From a virus, in IMG/VR virus record IMGVR_UViG_3300021964_004668, positions 1 to 55,491 of that record: a stretch of DNA of 55,491 bases. One strand, 5' to 3'. The notes under the pieces were generated by a model. The model worked only from the letters and a program-made list of their open reading frames with translations, was not told where the DNA came from and did no database searches. This document shows positions 15,880 to 23,050 of the stretch, piece by piece; within the stretch, counting starts at the first letter, position 1; the number at the start of each line of letters is the position of its first letter. The position numbers were made by a program, and so were the translations under genes.

Positions 15880-16567
15880 AGAAGTTCCTTATGATAATCC
15901 CCGCAATGTCATGTCTGTGAAAACTGGCATTGTGGGCGTTATCATGATGTTGTTTGTGAAACCCCTCTCCGAAGGTTATCATCCCTAACCACCAATCACT
16001 GTGTGGTTCTCCTCCCCTATGTGAGTAACTAAACACAAGTGATCCTACCAACTTTGCCAGACCCGCTGGTGCGAGCCACGCATAGACAAGTGCGAATGGA
16101 TCAATAAGAGATAAGAAACATCCCCAGACGAACAGACATTGCCAATAGTACTTGACTTGTGCTCTGTACCTATCTACCTTCAGCAAGTCTCGAACATACT
16201 TGAAGTTGATTGTCGTGAACACTTGCAAGAAGTACGAGTAAAAATACCCCTTGTGAGTGGGAGAGTGTGGGTCTTTGTCGGTATCGGTGAACAGATGATG
16301 TTCCCTATGATTGGCAACCCAGACAATCGCGGGCCCTACCATCATAATGTGTGCAAAGAATAACATCACATATTCAAACCACAGAGGCGACTCAAAGGCC
16401 TTGTGAGATAGGTATCGGTGGTATCCCATGGTGATACCAAAGGTCATGATACCGAAATACATGACTCCGAAAATTGCCCACTGTACCGGAGTGGCATACA
16501 TTACCATGGGTATCAGACTAAAGATTGCGACAATCTGACCGATTAATAACTGTATGGGTAGACTCAT
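15869..16567 (-). CDS. Membrane fatty acid desaturase (acyl-CoA delta-9 type)
   Basis: The 232-residue product contains the three diiron histidine boxes of membrane desaturases: HRYLSH (50-55), HREHH (87-91) and HKQHH (204-208). Hydrophobic membrane helices separate them, and FGEGFHKQHH is the family signature. These enzymes introduce a double bond into acyl chains of lipids or acyl-CoA. It is shorter than cellular relatives (about 300-380 residues) but keeps the catalytic core. It is on the minus strand in a unit with the small protein upstream of it (ATGA-type overlap at 16564-16567). It could adjust membrane fluidity during infection. Confidence 0.92.
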   Translation of the reverse strand: MSLPIQLLIGQIVAIFSLIPMVMYATPVQWAIFGVMYFGIMTFGITMGYHRYLSHKAFESPLWFEYVMLFFAHIMMVGPAIVWVANHREHHLFTDTDKDPHSPTHKGYFYSYFLQVFTTINFKYVRDLLKVDRYRAQVKYYWQCLFVWGCFLSLIDPFALVYAWLAPAGLAKLVGSLVFSYSHRGGEPHSDWWLGMITFGEGFHKQHHDNAHNASFHRHDIAGIIIRNFFTA

Positions 16568-16863
16568 TGATCTTTCCTATGGCTTCTGAATCGTCTGACC
16601 TTTCCATCGTAGAATAACATCTTGTACCATGGAGTGTTTCGTTTCATCTTAGGTAGGGTGTATTCCCATTTGGTTCCTTCCGGTGAAACCCAGACAACGT
16701 GATACCCTATCCATCGCTTGGATGCATACCATTCTGGTTTACCTCCGTGTTTGATCAACTGTTCCAATGTCCAGAAGTAACAGTTGTTTTTACTGCTGAA
16801 CAGTCGGACAGGCCATGACCAAAAGAAGACTACAAATAGAAATAGCGTAAACAGTTTCCTCAT
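16564..16863 (-). CDS. Small protein with N-terminal signal/membrane segment
   Basis: Read from the ATG at 16863, the 99-residue product starts MRKLFTLFLFVVFFWSWPVRL, a signal-anchor or signal peptide, followed by a basic, aromatic domain (EWYASKRWIGYHVVWVSPEG, KRNTPWYKMLFYDGKVRRFR). No family is recognised. The frame extends upstream to 16986, but a minus-strand TATAAATA box ends five bases before this ATG. Its stop overlaps the desaturase start, so the two form one operon. Confidence 0.6.
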   Translation of the reverse strand: MRKLFTLFLFVVFFWSWPVRLFSSKNNCYFWTLEQLIKHGGKPEWYASKRWIGYHVVWVSPEGTKWEYTLPKMKRNTPWYKMLFYDGKVRRFRSHRKDQ

Positions 16864-16868
16864 GCAGA

Positions 16869-16876
16869 TATTTATA
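16869..16876 (-). promoter_or_regulatory. Divergent late promoter box, minus strand
   Basis: On the minus strand these bases read TATAAATA. Exactly five bases separate the box from the minus-strand ATG at 16863. With initiation at the usual late position, the transcript would start on the A of the ATG. Confidence 0.65.
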
Positions 16877-16878
16877 CT

Positions 16879-16886
16879 TATAAATA
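16879..16886 (+). promoter_or_regulatory. Divergent late promoter box, plus strand (curli operon)
   Basis: TATAAATA on the plus strand, two bases from the minus-strand box and again exactly five bases before an ATG (16892). It predicts late, leaderless transcription of the curli/cyclase operon. Confidence 0.7.
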
Positions 16887-16891
16887 CGAGC

Positions 16892-17173
16892 ATGGAACAA
16901 GCATTCACCCTAATAGAAGAATTAGGGTTTCCTATTGCATCCGCTTTGATTGGTGGATTCTTTATGTTTCTGACACTCAAGTACATTATGGACGGCGTGA
17001 TTGGTCAGGTGAACTCAATCAAAGGGATTGTGGGGAGCCTAGACAATCGCGTCAAGACTATGAATCATGATATGGTTCGTATGGATACGACTCTGTGTGT
17101 TGTTCTGGGAATAAGACCAGACCTCAATCGCATCAGTCGCGCTGACGGTAAAGAAGATGCAAGGCGTGATTGA
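16892..17173 (+). CDS. Small membrane protein with coiled-coil tail (paralogue 1)
   Basis: The 93-residue product has a membrane segment (LGFPIASALIGGFFMFLTLKYIM) followed by a helical region with heptad-like spacing (GQVNSIKGIVGSLDNRVKTMNHDMVRM). The next gene encodes a protein of the same plan, including the LGFP/FGFP + A motif, so the two look like an old duplication. Similar pairs occur in T4-like marine phages (recollection). Holin-like or envelope-complex roles are possible; nothing here proves either. The frame is open further upstream, but the late box places the start at 16892. Confidence 0.7.
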   Translation: MEQAFTLIEELGFPIASALIGGFFMFLTLKYIMDGVIGQVNSIKGIVGSLDNRVKTMNHDMVRMDTTLCVVLGIRPDLNRISRADGKEDARRD

Positions 17174-17424
17174 TGGACTTCGTAGAAGTAGTAAAGTCAT
17201 TTGGGTTTCCGGTTGTCGCGGCAGTTGGTATGCTCTATATGATTTACTTTGTCTGGAAGACCATTACGGAAGAAGTTGAACAACAACTTGATGCGACTAT
17301 GGTGACTTTGATTGCATTGATTGACCGTGTCAGAATGCTGGATAATGATATCATTCGATTGCAACAGAAGTTAGATACGGCGATTGAAATGAAGAGGGTG
17401 AACGAGGAAGAAAATAATGAATAA
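17173..17424 (+). CDS. Small membrane protein with coiled-coil tail (paralogue 2)
   Basis: The 83-residue product has one membrane segment (FGFPVVAAVGMLYMIYFVW) and a long predicted coiled coil (VTLIALIDRVRMLDNDIIRLQQKLD). It matches its upstream neighbour in layout and in the NDxIRLxxKL-like part. ATG 17173 shares one base with the preceding stop; a TTG one codon earlier is less likely. It lies in the same late operon as csgF and csgG. Confidence 0.7.
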   Translation: MDFVEVVKSFGFPVVAAVGMLYMIYFVWKTITEEVEQQLDATMVTLIALIDRVRMLDNDIIRLQQKLDTAIEMKRVNEEENNE

Positions 17425-17893
17425 TGTCTTGCGTACCTTTTATTTCAGAGCATTTGCGGCCGGCGTTGGAGTCGTATTGTTGTCGTTCTGTACTGAGTCG
17501 GTTGCTGCGCCTATCGAACATCAATTCAAATCCCCTTCATTCAGTGGGATCAATCAGTCGAGTCACTATCTGACCATTGAGAATCAAGAGACTTCTCGTA
17601 AGGAAGCCATTGAACAGGAACTTGAGGATCTTCAGGACGAGATCGAAAGAGACGCAGAGAATACGACTCTTGCGAAGTTTATACGTAACGTAGAAAGTAG
17701 GATTTACTCTACACTGTCGAGACAGATTGTAGATAGCATGTTCGGTGAGAACCCCAGTGATACTGGATCGTTCAACATCGAAGGAACAGGAATAACATAC
17801 GTCAAAAATGGCGATAGTGTGGAGTTAACGATAACGGATGAAGACGGTAGTACGACTGTCATTACTATCCCTATTGGTGATTTTGGGATCTAG
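17417..17893 (+). CDS. csgF: CsgF-like curli assembly factor
   Basis: The 158-residue product has a signal peptide (hydrophobic AFAAGVGVVLLSFCTESVAA), then a mature N-terminus IEHQFKSPSFSGINQSSHYL. This resembles the CsgF segment FQFRNPNFGG...G that inserts into the CsgG pore. A helical middle follows, and the C-terminus has short beta strands ending in IPIGDFGI, as in CsgF. In curli systems CsgF forms a second constriction at the CsgG channel exit and couples the nucleator to the surface. It is slightly longer than E. coli CsgF (about 138 residues) because of an acidic helix (EDLQDEIERDAEN). GAGGAAG lies before the ATG. It overlaps csgG by 56 bases. Confidence 0.82.
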   Translation: MNNVLRTFYFRAFAAGVGVVLLSFCTESVAAPIEHQFKSPSFSGINQSSHYLTIENQETSRKEAIEQELEDLQDEIERDAENTTLAKFIRNVESRIYSTLSRQIVDSMFGENPSDTGSFNIEGTGITYVKNGDSVELTITDEDGSTTVITIPIGDFGI

Positions 17894-18656
17894 TTGTGCT
17901 AGCATGAACTCTCAATTGGTTTTACCAAAACCAGAAGAGCCTAAAGTACAACTGACATTGCTTCAGAAAGAACTGAAGGATGTCTCAGCACCCACAAGGA
18001 AACCAACGGTAGCCGTTTATCAGTTTACCGATCAGACGGGACAGAAGAGACAGAACAGTAGTGGAGGGACTTCGTTTAGTTCCGCAGTGACCCAAGCGCC
18101 ATCAGTGTATCTGATCAGGGCACTGAAGCGTGCGGCTAACGGAGAGTTTTTCCGTGTCGTGGATCGTCAAGTTCTTGATCATGTGACCAGAGAACGACAA
18201 CTGATCAGGCAGACTCGACAGTCGTATGAAGGAGAAGAATCGAAAAAATTACCAGCATTGACGTTTGCTGGTATGATTATTGCAGGTGGTATCGTAGGTT
18301 TCGACACCTCTGTAGAGACGGGTGGGGCTGGTGCCAGATATCTTGGTATCGGATCTTCTCGTGAATATAGTGTTGACACAGTGACGATTAATATCAGACT
18401 TGTGTCGGTTGCAACTGGTGAGGTTCTGCTTGATGTAATAACAAGCAAGACCATACTATCTACCGCTTATGGTGGGGACGTATTTAGATTTATAGAACAG
18501 GGTACTGAACTGGTAGAAGTAGAGTCAGGAGTAACCAAAAACGAAAGCGTCTCTATCGCGACTCAACGTGCAATAGAGGCTGGTGTCTTAGAACTGATAT
18601 TGCAAGGAAGCGATAAGAAGTACTGGACTTTAATGGAGAAAACCAATGAGCGTTAG
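17838..18656 (+). CDS. csgG: CsgG curli secretion channel lipoprotein
   Basis: The 272-residue product aligns along its length with E. coli CsgG (277). It has a lipoprotein signal ending LGSSCAS (Cys as lipidation site; Gly/Ser at -3 to -1, not perfect). PTVAVYQFTDQTGQ follows, then the pore-lining segment with SFSSAV (the equivalent of Phe56 appears kept, Tyr51/Asn55 do not), then GARYLGIGSSREYSVDTVTINIRLV and TGEVLLDVITSKTILS, which nearly match E. coli. FRFIEQGTELVEVESG and NESVSIATQRAIE close it. CsgG forms the nonameric outer-membrane export pore. The start must be in the csgF 3' end (another frame), because the signal peptide is encoded there. Confidence 0.93.
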   Translation: MKTVVRLSLLSLLVILGSSCASMNSQLVLPKPEEPKVQLTLLQKELKDVSAPTRKPTVAVYQFTDQTGQKRQNSSGGTSFSSAVTQAPSVYLIRALKRAANGEFFRVVDRQVLDHVTRERQLIRQTRQSYEGEESKKLPALTFAGMIIAGGIVGFDTSVETGGAGARYLGIGSSREYSVDTVTINIRLVSVATGEVLLDVITSKTILSTAYGGDVFRFIEQGTELVEVESGVTKNESVSIATQRAIEAGVLELILQGSDKKYWTLMEKTNER

Positions 18657-19374
18657 GCATACTAAGTTTGCCGTGATGTTCGTAATCAGCTTTGCGGCCG
18701 CAACACTTGCCGCAGACAATGAGATATACATTGATCAGATAGGAGATGGGTCATCCATCGATATCGTACAGGACGGTTCGGGTAATGTCATAGGTGGGTC
18801 TACTACAGACACCACCAAGATGGTTCTGAACGGCGCGAATATGAACTTCAGCGTCAATCAAACCGGAAGCGGCAATACCTTGATTGGTTCGGTCTTCGGT
18901 ACATCGACAATTGATATTGATGTGGCGGGATCGACAAACGACATTCTGTTCGATGTTGATAAAGACAACGTGTACGGTGCGACCAACGGAGACTATGTAA
19001 TCAACATAACTGGCGGTAACAATGATCTGGACTTCGATGTCGGATCACTAGATACTGCTAATGATCTAGACCTTGACTTTGTATTGGACGGTGACTTCAA
19101 CACGGCCGATGTGAATATCGATGCGTCTAGTCTGACCTTTAATCTAGATATTGTTGGAGATAATAATAATCTAGTCTATGATGGTAGTGGGTATGATGGT
19201 CACAGTTTTGTGATTAGTGGTTCTGGTAACTATAATGATATTACAGTAAACCAAGAATCTACCTTACAGAAAGATACGCTGGAGATAGATTTTAATGGTT
19301 CGGGAACAAGTACAACTGCTGCTACTATGTGCATCAGCCAGTCTGATTCCGGTCTCAACACTACATGCGAGTGA
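18646..19374 (+). CDS. Curlin-like amyloid protein (CsgA/CsgB-like, divergent)
   Basis: The 242-residue product has a signal peptide ending TLAADNE, then curlin-type repeats. IYIDQIGDGSSIDIVQDG and SVNQTGSGNTLIGS fit the S-x5-Q-x-G-x2-N pattern. A long middle of Asp/Asn-rich strand-turn units follows (DNNNLVYDGSG, SGSGNYNDITVNQ), ending in a short segment with two Cys (CISQSDSGLNTTC). It is longer and far more acidic than CsgA. It is the likely substrate of the CsgG/CsgF channel encoded just upstream. GGAG precedes the ATG, which overlaps csgG by 11 bases. Whether it forms amyloid is an inference. Confidence 0.72.
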   Translation: MSVRHTKFAVMFVISFAAATLAADNEIYIDQIGDGSSIDIVQDGSGNVIGGSTTDTTKMVLNGANMNFSVNQTGSGNTLIGSVFGTSTIDIDVAGSTNDILFDVDKDNVYGATNGDYVINITGGNNDLDFDVGSLDTANDLDLDFVLDGDFNTADVNIDASSLTFNLDIVGDNNNLVYDGSGYDGHSFVISGSGNYNDITVNQESTLQKDTLEIDFNGSGTSTTAATMCISQSDSGLNTTCE

Positions 19375-20404
19375 TGTAGGGAACGTAGATCGTGCTGTCG
19401 GGTGGAGAGAGATCCTCAGAGATGAGGCCTCTATTCGTCCGAATACTGGCCAGGATGTAGTGTCTAAGGACGACCTTCGCACGGGCGAGGGTCGCCTTCA
19501 GGTGCGTTTTGTTGATGATTCCAAACTAAGAATGACAGAACATACCCGTATCGTGATCGATAATGTGGTATTTGATGATGATCCCAGTAAATCAGACCTT
19601 GCCATGACCTTTGCACAGGGTACAGCAAGGTTCATATCAGGTGAACTGGGTAAGGTCAATAAAGAGAATGTACGCCTACGAACCCCTACCGCATCCATCG
19701 GTATTCGGGGAACAGACTTCACAGTAACCGTAGATGAACTAGGGCAGACCCTCGTAGTCCTATTACCGGATGTCAACGGAGTTTCGTCTGGTGAGATCAT
19801 TGTGTCTACTATGGCTGGTGAGGTTATCTTGAACGAACCTTTCCAAGCGACCAACACTTATGTTGCCGAGGAACCACCAAGTAGTCCTGCCATCCTAGAT
19901 CTGACTCTGGACATGTTGAACAACATCATGATCATCAACCCACCCAAGAAGAAAGAAACTGAGGAAGAGTTATTGTTATCTACAAGGGCTGACCGAAACA
20001 TCAACCCCCTTGACATAGACTTCCTTGATCAAGACTTGTTACAAAACGAAGAGTTGGAACGAGACTATCTGGAGTTCACTGAGTTGGACATAAACTTCCT
20101 TGATGTTGAACTACTGGAGGATTTGCTTGAAGCCTTTGACAGTCTGGATGAAGAACTACTAAAGGAACGACAAAGCACCGGAGAACTGTCTCTAGAGGGT
20201 ACAGAAGAGGGGTTTGACCCCACTACTCAGTTTGCTACCATAGTAGAAGGTGACAAGGTAACGGTGAGACGAGAGGTCAATGACATCGCAGAGATCCGAG
20301 TAGACAAGGATGCATCCACCCTTATAAATATGTCTCAGGACGGTAAACAACTTGACCCAGTCAAGATAAATGGACAAGACACGGTGATAAACATAGTACA
20401 ATGA
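19295..20404 (+). CDS. Secreted FecR-domain protein with curlin-like tail
   Basis: The 369-residue product has a signal peptide (QLLLLCASASLIPVSTLHA) and then a FecR domain: DLRTGEGRLQVRFVDDSKLRM, MTFAQGTARFISGELG and TPTASIGIRGTDFTVTV are classic for that fold. A proline/acidic linker follows with Leu-Asp repeats (DIDFLDQDLLQNEELERDYL). The last 30 residues (INMSQDGKQL, then DTVINIVQ) look like one or two curlin repeats. No membrane helix is seen, so this is a periplasmic or secreted binder rather than the TonB-linked regulator. The signal peptide lies in an 80-base overlap with the curlin gene. Its stop overlaps the cyclase start. Confidence 0.8.
   Translation: MVREQVQLLLLCASASLIPVSTLHASDVGNVDRAVGWREILRDEASIRPNTGQDVVSKDDLRTGEGRLQVRFVDDSKLRMTEHTRIVIDNVVFDDDPSKSDLAMTFAQGTARFISGELGKVNKENVRLRTPTASIGIRGTDFTVTVDELGQTLVVLLPDVNGVSSGEIIVSTMAGEVILNEPFQATNTYVAEEPPSSPAILDLTLDMLNNIMIINPPKKKETEEELLLSTRADRNINPLDIDFLDQDLLQNEELERDYLEFTELDINFLDVELLEDLLEAFDSLDEELLKERQSTGELSLEGTEEGFDPTTQFATIVEGDKVTVRREVNDIAEIRVDKDASTLINMSQDGKQLDPVKINGQDTVINIVQ
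20323..20330 (+). promoter_or_regulatory. Possible internal late promoter for the cyclase
   Basis: TATAAATA lies in the fecR coding frame (codons for L-I-N), 70 bases before the cyclase ATG at 20401. It matches the late box exactly. It could give extra late transcript for the cyclase, or be chance. Confidence 0.4.
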
Positions 20405-22224
20405 AGACATGGCACGTATTGGTCACTCTTATTGTCATGGTGACAATAAGGTTATTCGACCCCTTTCTATTGGAGAGTGCTAGACTCTCTTTCTTTGATT
20501 CTCTGCAAAGAGCCCAAGACACAAAACCGTCCGAGATCGTACTGGTAGACATAGACGAGAAGACCCTAGACAAACTAGGACAGTACCCCATTCCCCGTGA
20601 GTTACTGGCACAAGAGATTGACAAGATGGGTGAGAGCCTTATCGGTATCAACATCTTGTTTTCCGAGGAAGATAGATGGGGCGGAGACGATGCCTTTGCT
20701 GAGACTCTGACCTACAAACAGTCTGTGGTTGCTATCACACCATCTAATCGGACTAAAACCGATTACAGACCACCACGGATAGGAGTTGCCGCTTTTGGTG
20801 ACAAAGCGGTAGAATCTTTCCTCTCTCCTTCCGCTGGTATGTTGTTTGCACAGGATAAGATACACAACGCAGCATGGGGTTACGGGACAATATCTTCAAC
20901 GCAAGACATCGACGGCATTGTTCGTAGACAACCTCTTCTGGTAAACTTTGATGATCGACTGTACCCCGCCTTCGCACTGGACATACTCAGAGTCGCGGCA
21001 GGAGACATATCTTACCAGATATCCACGGATGACTATGGTATTGAGTTTGTCCGTATCCCAGCCTTCAAATCGATCATGACAGACAGTTCGGGTAATGTGA
21101 ACATTGCATACTGGAATGAGTTCAAGCGATACTCACTGGTGGATATGGATCAGATCCCAGATGGATCAATCGCGATCATGGGTGCAACCTTCGAGGGATC
21201 TAATGTGGTGTCCACACCCATGGGAGCCATGTACCCGCACGACATTCAAGCAAACTTACTCAAGACCATGATCGACGGAGTAGTGATCAAGAGACCGGAT
21301 GAATTTATTTTATATGAGCTCTTGACAACTATTGTTTTTTGTGTTATACTCTTAGCTCTGCTCAGGGCGGCTAGTATACCAGTATCCGGTATGATATTTG
21401 GTATTATGGTTGCTGGGATTTACATCTTTTCGACAGACACTTTTGCAACCTACTTCTATCTAGTCGATCCGGTATTTCCTATTCTCACTCTAGTGTTGGT
21501 GTTCGCACACGGTTCCTTTGTACAGTTCTATACTCAGTTCAAAGCAAAACAGATGATCAAGGGACAATTTGGTACATACCTATCTCCCGACATGGTTGAC
21601 ATGCTGGCTAAAGATCCGAGTCTGATGAAACTGGGTGGAGAGAAGAAGGAGATGTCCTTTCTCTTCATGGACATTGTTGGGTTTACGCCCATCTCAGAAC
21701 ACTATAAGAACAATGACGATCCTGAAGGACTGGTCGCATTGATCAACAACTATCTCAATGAAATGACAAATATTATTTTGCAAAATGGTGGAACCATTGA
21801 TAAATACATGGGCGATTGCATCATGGCATTCTGGAACGCACCACTACCTTGTAACAACCACGCAGAGATGGCCGTCAAATCTGCAATAGAGATAGAGCAA
21901 AAAACTAATGTACTTAGACAACGATTTCTTGACGAAGGTCTACCCCCCATCAATGTCGGTACTGGCGTCAATACAGGTGACTGCATTGTTGGCAATATGG
22001 GTAGTGAATCTCGTTTTGACTACTCCGTCATTGGGGATGCAGTCAACCTTGCTGCCCGCCTTGAAGCAACCGCAGCCCGTGGTGACTACATCGACAACAA
22101 AACCATCTACTCCAGCTTTACCAAAGATCAACTTATAGATATCAAGTCCAAGCATATTGGACAGATCAAGGTAAAAGGTAAGGAAGAGATGATAGACATC
22201 TATACTCATGATACAGATAGTTGA
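20401..22224 (+). CDS. CHASE2-domain class III adenylate cyclase
   Basis: The 607-residue product is an integral membrane enzyme. An N-terminal helix (near 6-19) leads to a roughly 270-residue extracytoplasmic CHASE2 domain (FFDSLQRAQDTKPSEIVLVDIDEKTL, DGIVRRQPLL, PMGAMYPHDIQANLLKTMIDG). Three membrane helices follow (near 300-378), then a class III cyclase domain. Metal-binding Asp424 (FLFMDIVGFT) and Asp472 (KYMGDC), adenine-binding Lys468 and Asp546, and transition-state Asn549 and Arg553 (GDAVNLAARLE) are all present, so activity and ATP preference are predicted. CHASE2 domains sense unknown periplasmic signals. The ATG overlaps the fecR stop (ATGA). It is a late-operon gene beside curli export genes. 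Confidence 0.95.
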   Translation: MKTWHVLVTLIVMVTIRLFDPFLLESARLSFFDSLQRAQDTKPSEIVLVDIDEKTLDKLGQYPIPRELLAQEIDKMGESLIGINILFSEEDRWGGDDAFAETLTYKQSVVAITPSNRTKTDYRPPRIGVAAFGDKAVESFLSPSAGMLFAQDKIHNAAWGYGTISSTQDIDGIVRRQPLLVNFDDRLYPAFALDILRVAAGDISYQISTDDYGIEFVRIPAFKSIMTDSSGNVNIAYWNEFKRYSLVDMDQIPDGSIAIMGATFEGSNVVSTPMGAMYPHDIQANLLKTMIDGVVIKRPDEFILYELLTTIVFCVILLALLRAASIPVSGMIFGIMVAGIYIFSTDTFATYFYLVDPVFPILTLVLVFAHGSFVQFYTQFKAKQMIKGQFGTYLSPDMVDMLAKDPSLMKLGGEKKEMSFLFMDIVGFTPISEHYKNNDDPEGLVALINNYLNEMTNIILQNGGTIDKYMGDCIMAFWNAPLPCNNHAEMAVKSAIEIEQKTNVLRQRFLDEGLPPINVGTGVNTGDCIVGNMGSESRFDYSVIGDAVNLAARLEATAARGDYIDNKTIYSSFTKDQLIDIKSKHIGQIKVKGKEEMIDIYTHDTDS

Positions 22225-22708
22225 CAACTTTCTGGAACCTGATGCCTTTGATGAACTGGTACAGGCATATCATGAGTGCCGTATGTACAGTGCATATGAC
22301 TATGGTGAGAGACGAGGTGGTGCATACTATGCGGTGGCAGACTGGATAGATTGTTACCGTAGCGATAACCTTAGATATGCGTTTGACGATATCTCGACAC
22401 AAATCGATGAGGTGCTAGGTGTCAAAGTCCAGTTGATGACGTTTTTCCGACACCCCCTAGAGACCTTCCCTGTCCTAGAGGGCCGTGGTGCGAAGATTCC
22501 GCAACACATTGACCGTAACTTCGAGAGGTCTGGTGTACTCTACATGCTTGGTACGGAGGGTCAGGGGACTACCGTAAAGGATGAGTATGTTGAATGGGTA
22601 GAGAATCGTGCTATTGCCTTTGATGCCCAAACCCTCCACAATCCACACTTCGGTGGAGCAGACCGTATCTCCCTCACATTTTTCGGACTTAATACGAAAA
22701 AGTTATAA
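22208..22708 (+). CDS. 2OG-Fe(II) oxygenase-like protein
   Basis: The 166-residue product carries the prolyl-hydroxylase-type core. IPQHIDRNFERSGVLYML has the HxD pair, GTTVKDEYVEWVENRAIAF is followed by the distal His (TLHNPHFGG), and DRISLTFF carries the 2OG-binding Arg. All four expected residues are present, so this is the best-formed 2OG oxygenase in the window. The substrate is unknown. It overlaps the cyclase end by 17 bases and closes the late operon. Confidence 0.7.
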   Translation: MIQIVDNFLEPDAFDELVQAYHECRMYSAYDYGERRGGAYYAVADWIDCYRSDNLRYAFDDISTQIDEVLGVKVQLMTFFRHPLETFPVLEGRGAKIPQHIDRNFERSGVLYMLGTEGQGTTVKDEYVEWVENRAIAFDAQTLHNPHFGGADRISLTFFGLNTKKL

Positions 22709-22727
22709 GCATATAACAAAATAGTAT

Positions 22728-22785
22728 TTGACTTTTCTCTCAGAATCCTTCATAATACTCTTGTATTGAGAATGAGGTTGCAGGG
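22728..22785 (+). promoter_or_regulatory. Early promoter with conserved leader (copy 2, diverged)
   Basis: TTGACT (22728-22733), 17 bases, CATAAT (22751-22756), then a leader with CTTGTATTGAGAATGAGG that carries a two-base insertion relative to the other four copies. It drives the gene at 22786. Confidence 0.75.
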
Positions 22786-23043
22786 ATGGCATTTTACACT
22801 TGGTCTTCTGATTGTATTGGACAGTTCACCGAAAAAGAGGTGGGTAACTATTTCGAGTATTCTCTGAATGCCGATGGATGGTTTGCTGAGTATCCTCACA
22901 TCGTATGGGTCGGAGGGCCCGGTCAAGGTTATCGTTACGCCAATGTCAAGAAGACTGTAGCCTACATCGTGGTCGATGAAGACGAGTACGGCGATCCTAT
23001 CGAAGAAAAGTGGGACATCAAAAAACACATAAAATATGTGTGA
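22786..23043 (+). CDS. Early hypothetical protein
   Basis: The 85-residue product (MAFYTWSSDCIGQFTEKEVG ...) is aromatic and Gly/Pro-rich in its middle (EYPHIVWVGGPGQGYRYANV) with an acidic/basic tail. I do not recognise a family. It has its own early promoter, so a small host-interaction or regulatory protein is plausible. Confidence 0.65.
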   Translation: MAFYTWSSDCIGQFTEKEVGNYFEYSLNADGWFAEYPHIVWVGGPGQGYRYANVKKTVAYIVVDEDEYGDPIEEKWDIKKHIKYV

Positions 23044-23050
23044 TCAGCTG

